Of a DNA stretch of 32,366 nucleotides, positions 1-10,648 are shown piece by piece. Made by a program: the position numbers and the translations under genes. Positions within the stretch are counted from its first letter, which is position 1. The number at the start of each line of letters is the position of its first letter. Origin of the DNA: Candidatus Woesearchaeota archaeon. Lineage in GTDB: Archaea; Nanobdellota; Nanobdellia; Woesearchaeales; SKGA01. The notes beneath the pieces are model-generated. The model saw only the letters and a program-made list of their open reading frames with translations. It was not told the DNA's origin and did not search any database. The stretch is taken from positions 1 through 32,366 of the forward strand of contig JAFGOT010000004.1 of NCBI GenBank assembly GCA_016926395.1, written 5' to 3'.

Positions 1-30
1 TTCAATTATTTCATATGCTTTATCAGACAT
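1..30 (-). CDS. N-terminus of a CDS truncated by the window edge (MSDKAYEIIE...); possibly ribosomal protein L7Ae, very tentative
   Basis: Reverse complement of 1-30 reads ATG TCT GAT AAA GCA TAT GAA ATA ATT GAA, preceded by GAGGT (SD-like) 7 nt upstream of the ATG. Only 10 residues are visible. Confidence 0.55.
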   Translation of the reverse strand, partial: MSDKAYEIIE

Positions 31-65
31 TTTCTTTACCTCATAGGCAGTTTATTTGTTTGAAC

Positions 66-160
66 CGTAGAAACAGAATGTTTCACAGCCCCTCAATCAA
101 GCGACGAGTCGCTTTCATCTTTCATAGGCAAGCTATGACAGCGTTCAGCAAGCTGAATAC
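66..160 (-). ncRNA. Structured 5' leader or small RNA: four consecutive inverted repeats upstream of the partial CDS
   Basis: IRs on + strand: GAAAC-agaat-GTTTC (70-84), AAGCGAC-ga-GTCGCTT (99-114), TCATAG-gcaag-CTATGA (122-138), TTCAGC-aa-GCTGAA (144-157). TATA-like AT stretches on the minus strand lie just upstream (about 161-172 and 185-204). Confidence 0.45.
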
Positions 161-216
161 TGATATATTATAGGGGAAGAAGGTTTTATTTATAAATATA
201 TAGTAAAAAAATAGCA

Positions 217-1062
217 TTACAAAGATTCTAACAAACCAACCAATTCCTTTGAAGAAGGCCGTTTAGAGGGTTTTTTTGCAAGACAAGAAGCTATTATTTT
301 TCTATTTTTCTTCCACAAAGAAGACGTCTCATAAAAAACATCAAATTCTGAAGAAATAATGTTACGAAATGTGGCTCCCACAGAATAAATCTGGCTTTTT
401 TCAGTAATTAAACCCCCATAACAAACTTCGGGAGAATAATGCGAATACAAATTCCTATCAGAAATGTGATCTCCTCGAGAACGAAAATAAACAGGAACCA
501 AACAAGAATCAACTAAGACCACAGAATCAACTGTTTTTATGATGTTACCCTTATGAATATCTAAATTTATAAAATCATTATCAGATAATTCTTGGGAAGC
601 CAAAGCAATTTCATAAAAAGTTTTCTGAATATCTTCATTAGACTTATTGAATTTAAATACATCCAAATTTTGACCATCAATGAAAGGAATCAAACCATAA
701 AGAGTACGACTAAAACGATTTTCTAAAGGCTCATCAAAAATAGTTTCTAAATAAGAAGGATTAGCAACTCGTTTAAAGTTAGTCTTCGAAAATTTTTCAA
801 TCAACTTGAAAAAAGAATCATAAGATTCAAAACCAAAGTCAAAAAAGTGTTTGCCATCAAATTCTTTGCCAAACACAACAGGAATGTGTTTTTTTCCATC
901 AATTAAAAAAACAGGAATAGCGCTTGATTGCGTCTGATTAGATGTGGAGATTAAACGAGAATAGGAAGCAGAATAAAAGTCATCTTTCCAATCTAGGACG
1001 CCAATTATTTTATCTAAAGGAAAAGTGGAAGAATTCTTAATATCTAAAAAAGATGATTTCAT
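217..1062 (-). CDS. Divergent protein kinase-like (eukaryotic-type fold) protein
   Basis: Catalytic-loop-like NLDIHKGNII (D and N kept), DFG-like VDSC, SPEVCYGG (APE-like), SQIYSVG, and C-terminal KKPSKRPSSKELVGLL. Start trimmed to MKSSFLDIK. Confidence 0.6.
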   Translation of the reverse strand: MKSSFLDIKNSSTFPLDKIIGVLDWKDDFYSASYSRLISTSNQTQSSAIPVFLIDGKKHIPVVFGKEFDGKHFFDFGFESYDSFFKLIEKFSKTNFKRVANPSYLETIFDEPLENRFSRTLYGLIPFIDGQNLDVFKFNKSNEDIQKTFYEIALASQELSDNDFINLDIHKGNIIKTVDSVVLVDSCLVPVYFRSRGDHISDRNLYSHYSPEVCYGGLITEKSQIYSVGATFRNIISSEFDVFYETSSLWKKNRKIIASCLAKKPSKRPSSKELVGLLESL

Positions 1063-1147
1063 AAAAGACCTAAATTTAAAGCAATTTAAAATGATTTCCC
1101 AACAAACAAGGAACAATTTATAAATAATTAACAGCCACAAATTAGTA

Positions 1148-2029
1148 ATGGCAGTTCATTGGATAATTCATGCAATAATTCTTATCGGACTTGGAATCGC
1201 AACAGTAACAGACATTAAAAAGCGAGAAGTTCCAGATACACTTAATTTTGGGTTGATAATTCTTGGAGTTGTTATTGGAATACTTGGAAGTGTTTTTTCT
1301 AAATCTTGGCAACCATGCATAACATCAATATTGGGTCTTGGAATTGGTTATGGTGTTGGCGCCTTAATGTTCTATACAGGACAATGGGGTGGAGGAGATG
1401 CAAAAATGCTTATGGGAATGGGAGCTATTCTTGGAACACAGTGGACAGAAATAATAAGTTTATTTAACGGAACACAAAACATTCCTTTCTTTTTCACAAC
1501 AATAATCACTATCTTTATTGCGGGAGGAATTTATGGTTTCGCTTATGCAATTTTCTTAATTATAAAAAATCGGAAAGAGTTTAAAATTGAATTTCGAAGA
1601 AAACGTGAAGAGAAAAATATGATTAAAGTAAGAAAAATAGTTCTTGGCGCAACGGCGTTAATTGTTTTAGGAATGTTACTAGTTGACGATAAATTCTTAA
1701 AAATGGCACTTGGAATAATTGCGGTTTTTGTATTTTTTGGTCAATATTTATTTATCATATCTAAAGTTGTTGAAAAAGTTTGCATGATAAAAACAGTCCC
1801 TATTAGAGCATTAACTGAAGGAGATTGGATTGTTGAAGATATAATAGTAAAAGGCAAAAGAATCTGCGGACCTAAAGATTTAGGAATAAGTCTTGAACAA
1901 ATCGAAGAACTGAAAAAAAACAAAATTAGAACAATAAAAATAAAAGAAGGTATTCCATTTATTCCTGGATTTCTATTGGGATATATTCTAATGGTTGTAT
2001 TTGGTAATTGGCTTGTATATTTTCTTTAA
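1148..2029 (+). CDS. Type IV prepilin/preflagellin peptidase (A24 family), archaeal type with C-terminal extension
   Basis: TDIKKREVPD (first Asp motif) and GGGDAKMLMG (GxGD motif) in a polytopic membrane protein. Confidence 0.85.
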   Translation: MAVHWIIHAIILIGLGIATVTDIKKREVPDTLNFGLIILGVVIGILGSVFSKSWQPCITSILGLGIGYGVGALMFYTGQWGGGDAKMLMGMGAILGTQWTEIISLFNGTQNIPFFFTTIITIFIAGGIYGFAYAIFLIIKNRKEFKIEFRRKREEKNMIKVRKIVLGATALIVLGMLLVDDKFLKMALGIIAVFVFFGQYLFIISKVVEKVCMIKTVPIRALTEGDWIVEDIIVKGKRICGPKDLGISLEQIEELKKNKIRTIKIKEGIPFIPGFLLGYILMVVFGNWLVYFL

Positions 2030-2303
2030 ATTGCAATCTATCTTCTAAAGGTTGTTCTTTTGAACAAAGGTTAACTTCGACTGGTTCATTTGTTAAATTA
2101 TCGTTTGCTAAAAATCGAGAATTTTTTGAATCATAAATAACAATAGAACCATAAACTCTTTTTGAATAAACATTTTGATTTGGACGAGATGCTTGATAAA
2201 TAAAGAAACTTGACAGAACAAAAGAAGACGCAATTATTGAAGTTAATATTTGTTTTTTTACTTGAGATTGTTTTTTTGAAGAATACAAATAGTTTTTTTC
2301 CAT
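1959..2303 (-). CDS. Small single-TM hypothetical protein
   Basis: ORF with N-terminal TM (ILTSIIASSFVLSSFFIYQA) directly downstream of the 2306-3016 ORF; overlaps the 3' end of the prepilin peptidase gene on the opposite strand. Confidence 0.55.
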   Translation of the reverse strand: MEKNYLYSSKKQSQVKKQILTSIIASSFVLSSFFIYQASRPNQNVYSKRVYGSIVIYDSKNSRFLANDNLTNEPVEVNLCSKEQPLEDRLQFKENIQANYQIQPLEYIPIEIQE

Positions 2304-2305
2304 TT

Positions 2306-3016
2306 TTAATCACCTTTTAATTTATTATTTTCATTAACTAAATTTTGAACTAAATCATATTCATATTTTAAGAGAAGATTTCTATCATAAACAAATTGAT
2401 TCATTTTCTTTTCTAAAGGAATAGAAGGATTCTCATAAATATCTTTGTCAATAGTAGTATACATTCTTTTTTCTTTTGGAAAAACAGAATGACCAACATA
2501 CATGCCACCAACAAGAAGAAAACCATAAATTAAATTTTTATAATTAAAATTGAATCGAGAAGTTTTTCTATTATTTCGTTTGATTTTAGAGTATAATTTT
2601 GATCTGATTTTTTCTTTTAAATAATCAACATCAACATCTGAATCAATAAATGCATTAGCCAAAGTAATGAATTCCAAGTCAGATTCAACTTCAACAATTT
2701 TCCTAGAATTAGATCCTGCATAATCATTTACTGAATTTTTAATTTGTTGAATTATTGAGTTAATATCTTGAGAAAGAGAAATATCTTTTTTTAAAATTTC
2801 AGAATTTATATAATTAAGAGGATTTTGCGAATATAGCCTAACTAAAGCAGAATCAGAAGAGAAGTCTTGCACTCTCTGTTTAATAACAGTATATTGTGCA
2901 AGGTCAGATAATGTTTTTGTTTTGTCTTTACTTCTTAGACTAAAAGAAGAAACAAAAGACAAATCTTTTGGCAATCTCAAATTGAGATAGCTTTCAAATA
3001 AATCTGGATTGACCAT
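2306..3016 (-). CDS. Hypothetical membrane-anchored protein
   Basis: Long ORF with one central TM (NLIYGFLLVGGMYVGHSVF); 2 nt from the next gene. Start trimmed to MVNPD. Confidence 0.65.
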   Translation of the reverse strand: MVNPDLFESYLNLRLPKDLSFVSSFSLRSKDKTKTLSDLAQYTVIKQRVQDFSSDSALVRLYSQNPLNYINSEILKKDISLSQDINSIIQQIKNSVNDYAGSNSRKIVEVESDLEFITLANAFIDSDVDVDYLKEKIRSKLYSKIKRNNRKTSRFNFNYKNLIYGFLLVGGMYVGHSVFPKEKRMYTTIDKDIYENPSIPLEKKMNQFVYDRNLLLKYEYDLVQNLVNENNKLKGD

Positions 3017-3120
3017 GTTTATCACAACTATGAATAACTACAACAATCCAATTTATAATTAAGTCAATAAAAACCGAAAAGTCTACGATAAAAGATAACA
3101 ATACAGAAATACAACTTAAA

Positions 3121-3603
3121 TTAAGGCGTTCTATTAAGTTTTTTAAGAAGATAATTGTCTTTTTTTTCACCCGACTCATTTGGTGATTCTTGCTTAATAA
3201 CTTGAGGAGCAGAAGAGGATTTAGTAGCAACTTGATCAGGATTTTGTTTTTGCCACATAAGAATATCAATTTCGTCTTTTATAGATTTAGCAACAGAATC
3301 AAGTTCGATTGGGTCTCCTCTTATCGGTTGCCACAAGAAATCAAGACCGTCATTTTGCATTCTCGCTAAGATATCAGCATATAAAGAATCGTCTTTTTCC
3401 TGAATAATAATATTAGTACCATGAGCACCTATAAGTTCAAAAAGAGCAGTCGCACATTGAGATGTAGCAGAGAAAAAAGCCAAAGTCTCCACATCATTAC
3501 AAAGTCCTAGAGATTTAGAATTCTTCACAACAAGATGACCTTTAACAGAAGGTGTTTCGCTTAATTCAACAGTCAAATAATCATGTTTAAACAATTCACT
3601 CAT
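3121..3603 (-). CDS. Degenerate HIT-like protein (partner of the upstream HIT protein)
   Basis: HIT-like order of motifs: GHLVV...GAHGTNIIIQ...SLYADILARMQNDGLDFLWQP. The histidine triad is absent. Start MSEL overlaps the upstream stop (ATGAGTGA). Confidence 0.55.
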   Translation of the reverse strand: MSELFKHDYLTVELSETPSVKGHLVVKNSKSLGLCNDVETLAFFSATSQCATALFELIGAHGTNIIIQEKDDSLYADILARMQNDGLDFLWQPIRGDPIELDSVAKSIKDEIDILMWQKQNPDQVATKSSSAPQVIKQESPNESGEKKDNYLLKKLNRTP

Positions 3604-4669
3604 CAACGTCACCCCCGCGTTCTTTTAATTTTTCAGATAACAAATGAATATTAACATCAACAAAAAGTTCTTTTACATCAGGCCTATTTTTTAATAATTC
3701 GATAAAATAATCAGGATCACTAATAAGAAGTTGTTTTGCTTTAGGTTTTGAGTTAAAATATTCAAAAACAGCAGCTCTTTGTTTTAAAGGATCTTCACCT
3801 AAAAAAACTTCAGGTTTAAGTTCATTTGACTGTGAAGAAGAACTATCCGAAGATTCCAGATTTTGATTGGTTATTTTTTCTTCTTTAGCATCATCTTCTT
3901 TAACAACAGCTACTTCCTTAAATGAAGAACTTAACTGTTTTGATAAAGTTTCAATATCAATACCATTGAATAATTCTTCAAGTTTTGGATTGCCTTTAAG
4001 CTGCTCTTTAAATGAAATAGGATCTTCAATTAAAGCTAATCTTACATCATCGTGTTCTTCTAATATTTGAGCAATTAGTTCTTGTTTCTTAGCCATTAAA
4101 TCAACAAGATCTTTTGCATCTTTAGGACTTTCTTTGGATTTAGAGGAATCATTTTTTGAGGATGAATTTGAAGAAGGCAATATTTTTGAAAGCATGATGT
4201 TTAAATTATTTTTTAGTGGAGCCTCAATAGATTTTTGTTCACCTTTCATCGCAGGATTTTCTTGAAGATTAAAATTAGTCAGAACATCACCTTTATCTCT
4301 TGGAAAAATATGAAACAAAAAGTGAGGAGATTGTTGACCTGCAACAGCACCATTCGCAATAAAAATAGTGGTTTCGTTGACAAGCATTGCTTTTCTAATA
4401 CCATGAGCAATTATTTTGGTAGCTAGAAATATTTTATCAAAAATTTTTGGCGGAATAAGGGGAAGGATTGGAAAATGTTCTTTAGGCATAACTAAAACAT
4501 GACCTTTTCTTGCAGGATTAATATCCAAAATTGCAACTACATTATCATCTTCGTAAACTTTTTTTGAAGGAATTTCTCCTCTAATGATTTTACAAAAAAT
4601 ACAGTTATCTTTTTGAAGCTGTGCAATCTCTTCAGGAGACATTTTTTCCAGCTCTTCTTGGGTAACCAT
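3596..4669 (-). CDS. HIT-domain protein with zinc-binding-like CIFCKII N-terminus and long acidic/Ser-rich C-terminal extension
   Basis: NCIFCKIIRGEIPSKKVYEDDNVVAILDINPARKGHVLVMPKEH...GQQSPHFLFHIFPR. Start trimmed to MVTQEELEK. Confidence 0.85.
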   Translation of the reverse strand: MVTQEELEKMSPEEIAQLQKDNCIFCKIIRGEIPSKKVYEDDNVVAILDINPARKGHVLVMPKEHFPILPLIPPKIFDKIFLATKIIAHGIRKAMLVNETTIFIANGAVAGQQSPHFLFHIFPRDKGDVLTNFNLQENPAMKGEQKSIEAPLKNNLNIMLSKILPSSNSSSKNDSSKSKESPKDAKDLVDLMAKKQELIAQILEEHDDVRLALIEDPISFKEQLKGNPKLEELFNGIDIETLSKQLSSSFKEVAVVKEDDAKEEKITNQNLESSDSSSSQSNELKPEVFLGEDPLKQRAAVFEYFNSKPKAKQLLISDPDYFIELLKNRPDVKELFVDVNIHLLSEKLKERGGDVDE

Positions 4670-4914
4670 ACAGTTAGATATAACAAAGATGAACATTTAT
4701 AAAGGTTTTGTAGATAATTAATAATCATTAGAAATGAAGCTTAATTTAAGAGCTCCGAAAAGGGTGGAAGAAGGCCTTTAAAACGGGTTATTTTCGGCTG
4801 TTTTCGTAACGTTTAAATAAGGTAAAAACTTCCAAAAAAGTAGTAAAACAAATATAAAAAAACGATGAAAAAATATCAAATTCTAAATAAAAATTATAAA
4901 AACAGTGTGCGTGA

Positions 4915-6846
<1,932 letters not shown>

Positions 6847-6874
6847 ATTTTATTTTTTTATTTTCAACTTATTA

Positions 6875-6904
6875 GCGCCAAGAAAAAAATGTCGTTCTTG
6901 GTGT
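6875..6904 (+). terminator. Hairpin between gyrB and the DUF502 gene, possible terminator/processing element
   Basis: CGCCAAGAA (6876-6884) pairs with TTCTTGGTG (6895-6903) with one G-U pair, followed by a T-rich tract. Confidence 0.35.
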
Positions 6905-6958
6905 TTAACCATTTTTTACAAAAGTATTTAATTGGAAAGAACCAGAGTTAATCTTAAA

Positions 6959-7558
6959 ATGTCAAAAGGAAGAGATTTTATCAAATCAAACTTATTTACA
7001 GGATTTGTAGCACTATTACCATTAGCACTATTAATTTTAGTTCTGGGTTGGCTTTATGGAATAATAGCAAGAATAATTTTTCCAATAGCACAATTTTATG
7101 GAACGCCTGGTTTTGTAACAAACATACTAGCACTAATTTCTCTATTAGTCATAATTTTTCTAATAGGATTGGCTGTTAGAACAGGCCCGGGAAGATGGTT
7201 TGCGCAAAGAAGCGATAAATATGTACTAGACAAAATACCAGGATATAAAATAATAAAAGATATTATAAAACCATTCGCAGGCAAAGGATATCAAAAATCA
7301 TTTCAATCAGTGGCACTTGTAAATTTATATGAAAACTCAGTTTTAGTAACAGCTTTTGTAACGGACAAATCAGAAAAGAAAGGATACACAACTGTTTTTG
7401 TTCCAACAGGTCCAAATCCTACAAGTGGACAAATAGTACATCTAAAAGACAAATATGTACATCATGTTGATGTTCCAGTTGAAAGTGTTTTAAAATCAAT
7501 TATTGCAGTAGGAAGTGGGAGTAAAAGGATTTTGGAAAAATGTCCAAAAATCAAATAA
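6959..7558 (+). CDS. DUF502 family membrane protein
   Basis: Two TMs, then PGYKIIKDIIKPFAGK, TVFVPTGPNPTSGQIVHL, VPVESVLKSIIAVGSG, which are DUF502 hallmarks. Start trimmed to MSKGRDF. Confidence 0.85.
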   Translation: MSKGRDFIKSNLFTGFVALLPLALLILVLGWLYGIIARIIFPIAQFYGTPGFVTNILALISLLVIIFLIGLAVRTGPGRWFAQRSDKYVLDKIPGYKIIKDIIKPFAGKGYQKSFQSVALVNLYENSVLVTAFVTDKSEKKGYTTVFVPTGPNPTSGQIVHLKDKYVHHVDVPVESVLKSIIAVGSGSKRILEKCPKIK

Positions 7559-7650
7559 ATTCTCAAACATCTAAAAAAATCCTTTTTAAATAAAGAAAAA
7601 AAGTAATTTAAGCCTAATATTTATAAAATAACAACTCTTCTTAGAGAATA

Positions 7651-9051
7651 ATGGTACTAGATAAGCTTGGAGAAAGCATTAGAAACAGCCTTAATAAACT
7701 TGGGAAAAGCGGGTTTATTGACGAAAAAGCAGTTAATGAACTAGTTAAGGACATACAAAGAGCTCTTCTTCAATCAGATGTAAATGTAAAACTTGTTTTT
7801 AATATAGGTAAAAACATCAAAGAAAGAGCACTAAATGAAAAAGTACCTGTAAAACTTTCTAGAAAAGAATTCATAATAAATATTGTTTACGAAGAATTAG
7901 TTGCGCTTGTAGGAAAAGGAAAATCAACAATAAATGTTGATAGTAAAATGCGTAACAACAAACTTGTTGGCACCGATAAATCGGAACCATTTACAATAAT
8001 GCTTGTTGGATTGTTTGGAAATGGTAAAACCACCCTAGCAGGAAAACTTGGAAACTATTTTAAAAAACGTGGTAAAAAAATCGCATTATTATCAACAGAT
8101 ACTTGGCGACCAGCTGCATTCGAACAACTTAAACAACTTGGAAAATCAATTAACGTTCCAGTTTATGGAAAGCCCGAACTTGGTAATCCAGTAAAAATCT
8201 ATAATGAGTTCAAAAAAGAACTTGAAACATTTGATATCGTAGTGGTTGATACTGCAGGACGAGACGCACTTAATGACGAACTAATTGAAGAGTTAAATGA
8301 AATTAATAGTGCAGTTAATGCAGATGAAACATTACTAGTTCTAAATGCAGACATAGGACAATCAGCTCAAAAACAAGCACAAGCATTTCATGATACTTGC
8401 AACGTAACAGGAGTTGTTATTACAAAACTTGATGGTACTGCAAGAGGTGGGGGAGCACTAGTTGCGTGTGCGGTTACAGGAACACCTATTAAGTTTATTG
8501 GCGTTGGTGAAAAAATTGACGCACTTGAAAGTTTTAGACCAGAAGGATTTATTGGTCGACTTCTTGGAATGGGAGATTTAGAAGCACTTCTAGAAAAAGC
8601 TCAAGAAGCAATGAGCGAAGAAGAAGCACAAGACATGGGAAAAAAATTCTTGAAAGGAGAATTTAATTTAATCGATCTTTACGAGCAAATGAAATCCATG
8701 AAAAAAATGGGCAGCCTCTCTAAACTTGTTGGAATGATTCCTGGAATGGGAAATATGAATATTCCAAAAGATATGCTCGAAGGCCAAGAGAAAAAAATGG
8801 ATGCATGGAAAATAATAATGAACTCCATGACAAAAGAAGAGCTTGAAGATCCCGAAATTATTCGAGGAACAAGACTGGATAGAATTGCAGAAGGATCAGG
8901 CCAAGATTTAGGAGACTTAAGACTGCTAATCAAACAATACAAACAATCTAAAAAAATGATGAAGATGATGAAAGGTATGAATGGTAGCGATAAAGATATG
9001 CAAAAGATGATGCAGAAAATGCAAAGTGGCAACAAAAAACTAAAATTCTAG
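7651..9051 (+). CDS. Signal recognition particle GTPase SRP54 (Ffh)
   Basis: GLFGNGKTTLAGKLGNYF, STDTWRPAAFEQLKQL, VDTAGRDALNDELI, TKLDGTARGGGAL, Met-rich M domain (KKMMKMMKGMNG). Confidence 0.95.
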   Translation: MVLDKLGESIRNSLNKLGKSGFIDEKAVNELVKDIQRALLQSDVNVKLVFNIGKNIKERALNEKVPVKLSRKEFIINIVYEELVALVGKGKSTINVDSKMRNNKLVGTDKSEPFTIMLVGLFGNGKTTLAGKLGNYFKKRGKKIALLSTDTWRPAAFEQLKQLGKSINVPVYGKPELGNPVKIYNEFKKELETFDIVVVDTAGRDALNDELIEELNEINSAVNADETLLVLNADIGQSAQKQAQAFHDTCNVTGVVITKLDGTARGGGALVACAVTGTPIKFIGVGEKIDALESFRPEGFIGRLLGMGDLEALLEKAQEAMSEEEAQDMGKKFLKGEFNLIDLYEQMKSMKKMGSLSKLVGMIPGMGNMNIPKDMLEGQEKKMDAWKIIMNSMTKEELEDPEIIRGTRLDRIAEGSGQDLGDLRLLIKQYKQSKKMMKMMKGMNGSDKDMQKMMQKMQSGNKKLKF

Positions 9052-9065
9052 TTAAATAACAAAAA

Positions 9066-9854
9066 CTATTTCTCAAATTTTAAACTAACCTTTTTAGCAA
9101 ACCTTGCTAACTGAACTAAATCACCATAACGAGAACGCTTTGGATCACTTGCAAAATAAGGATGTTTTTTCTCCATGTAAATTGCAACACCAGCATTAGG
9201 AACAAAAGAAATTTCGCTTAAATCATGTTGCCAAGCATCAACTAGAATAGAACTATAAATTTTATTTTTTAAAGTATCACCAAAAGGAGTTGGAAAACCG
9301 ACAAAAGAAATATCTCTAGATAAGTTCCAATCTAAACAATGAGAAAATGTATTTAGATTAGGTTTATCAGAAATAATACCTACAGTCTTTTTTCTTGAAC
9401 CTGATAAAATTGATTCAATATCCTCTTTTGCAAAATATGCAGCTGAAAGATGATCGACAGATTTATCTTCAACAAGGACATTAGATTCAGGAATTTTGTA
9501 TATTGATTCTCTTGCATCGTTGGAATTTGCTAACCACATTAGGTGACCTTTAGCAAGATGAGATTCTACAAACAAAGGAGCATCATCTAAAATATAATGG
9601 TTACCTGTTAAAATAATCGGAACAGTAACTGGAAGAAGAGATGCAAAATAAGTTACTCTTTCCAAATCACCACCAGGAATAACAACTAAATCAACAGATT
9701 TTAGGTCTTTAGAATGATTGTTTGAAATAATCGTTCGTGGAAACTTATTGTAGGATAACATTTTGAAAAAAGAAGGGTTGTCCGGGTTTAAAGGTGTTGC
9801 GTGAAAAGGGTGTGTGAGGTGTGATTTTGGAAGCGTTATAAGAAACGTTCGCAA
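9066..9854 (-). CDS. Possible DUF218 (YdcF/ElyC-like) protein
   Basis: DLVVIPGGDLERVTYFASLLPVTVPIILTGNH and KTVGIISDKPNLNTFSHCLDW resemble the DUF218 motif order; weak. Confidence 0.5.
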   Translation of the reverse strand: MRTFLITLPKSHLTHPFHATPLNPDNPSFFKMLSYNKFPRTIISNNHSKDLKSVDLVVIPGGDLERVTYFASLLPVTVPIILTGNHYILDDAPLFVESHLAKGHLMWLANSNDARESIYKIPESNVLVEDKSVDHLSAAYFAKEDIESILSGSRKKTVGIISDKPNLNTFSHCLDWNLSRDISFVGFPTPFGDTLKNKIYSSILVDAWQHDLSEISFVPNAGVAIYMEKKHPYFASDPKRSRYGDLVQLARFAKKVSLKFEK

Positions 9855-9886
9855 CCCGGATTCCCCTTACGAGCATAAGCTCTTAT

Positions 9887-9964
9887 GTTACTGTATAGTA
9901 GTACTGATATATAAATATTTCGTTTTTGTGGTTACTGTTAAGTAGTAAAAATATTTGGTTTTTG
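9887..9964. repeat. Two imperfect direct repeats upstream of the 9066-9854 gene
   Basis: gttactgtatagtagtactgatatataaatatttcgttttt (9887-9927) and gttactgttaagtagtaaaaatatttggttttt (9931-9963). Confidence 0.5.
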
Positions 9965-10004
9965 CAAAAATTGTCAAAAAAAGTAACTTTTGAGTTAAAA
10001 ACAA

Positions 10005-10364
10005 TTATTGATGTAATAAACACACGCCTGCAGAAAACTCAACGCCAGAAGAGTCACAAAAAGACAAAATCTCATCATTAAAACTACCTGGTTGAAACCA
10101 AAATTTTTTGAAGCCCAAAGAAACAGCATTCTTAACAATTTCGAAAGTTACACTTGGTGGAACAACAAAAGCCAGAACAGTAGAATTATCCAAATCATTG
10201 ATTGAATGAATAACAGGTAAATCTAAAATAAAATCTTCATTTGGATTAACGGGAATAACATCTACACCAATTTGTTTTAAATGCTGAAGAATTTTAAAAC
10301 CATATTTATCAGAATTCTTACTAGCACCAATAACAGCATGTTTTAAAGATACATCAAAATCCAT
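10005..10364 (-). CDS. CoA-binding (YccU-like) domain protein
   Basis: HAVIGASKNSDKYGFKILQHLKQIGVDVIPVNPNEDFILDLPVIHSI...FWFQPGSFNDEILSFC. Start set to MDFDVSL. Confidence 0.8.
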   Translation of the reverse strand: MDFDVSLKHAVIGASKNSDKYGFKILQHLKQIGVDVIPVNPNEDFILDLPVIHSINDLDNSTVLAFVVPPSVTFEIVKNAVSLGFKKFWFQPGSFNDEILSFCDSSGVEFSAGVCLLHQ

Positions 10365-10406
10365 AAAGATATCACAACAACAAGCGTTTATAATATTTTG
10401 CAAAGA

Positions 10407-10583
10407 TTACTCTTCATAAAAAGTTGAACAAACTCTAGTGCATTTTCCACAATCAACACATTTTTCATTGTCAACAATAGGAACGCCATAACCCACTTGA
10501 GAAATTGCACCAACAGGGCAAACTCTAACAACAGGACAAGGGTGATTAGCAGGACAAAATGAAGGATTAATTTTTATTACCAT
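10407..10583 (-). CDS. Small 4Fe-4S ferredoxin-like protein, 58 aa (absent from the supplied ORF track)
   Basis: Translation MVIKINPSFCPANHPCPVVRVCPVGAISQVGYGVPIVDNEKCVDCGKCTRVCSTFYEE; one full CxxCxxCxxxC motif plus a CPxNHxCPxxxxCPVGAI motif. Confidence 0.85.
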   Translation of the reverse strand: MVIKINPSFCPANHPCPVVRVCPVGAISQVGYGVPIVDNEKCVDCGKCTRVCSTFYEE

Positions 10584-10648
10584 GACAAAAAGAAATACAA
10601 ATACAATTTAAAAAAGAAAAGTTGAAGTGCAAAAAAATGCACAACTAA

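Noticed and set aside
1-30. Firm annotation as ribosomal protein L7Ae
   Set aside because: Only 10 residues are visible; kept only as a hypothesis.
66-160. Box C/D sRNA in the multi-hairpin region
   Set aside because: Only a partial C-box-like GATGA was seen and no properly spaced C/D and C'/D' set; the leader/kink-turn reading fits better.
2994-3269. Minus-strand 91-aa Leu-rich ORF
   Set aside because: Out of frame with and overlapping two better-supported genes; composition-driven.
8679-9035. Minus-strand 118-aa hydrophobic ORF inside SRP54
   Set aside because: Antisense of the Met-rich M domain (Met codons read as His/Ile/Phe-rich on the other strand); a composition artefact.
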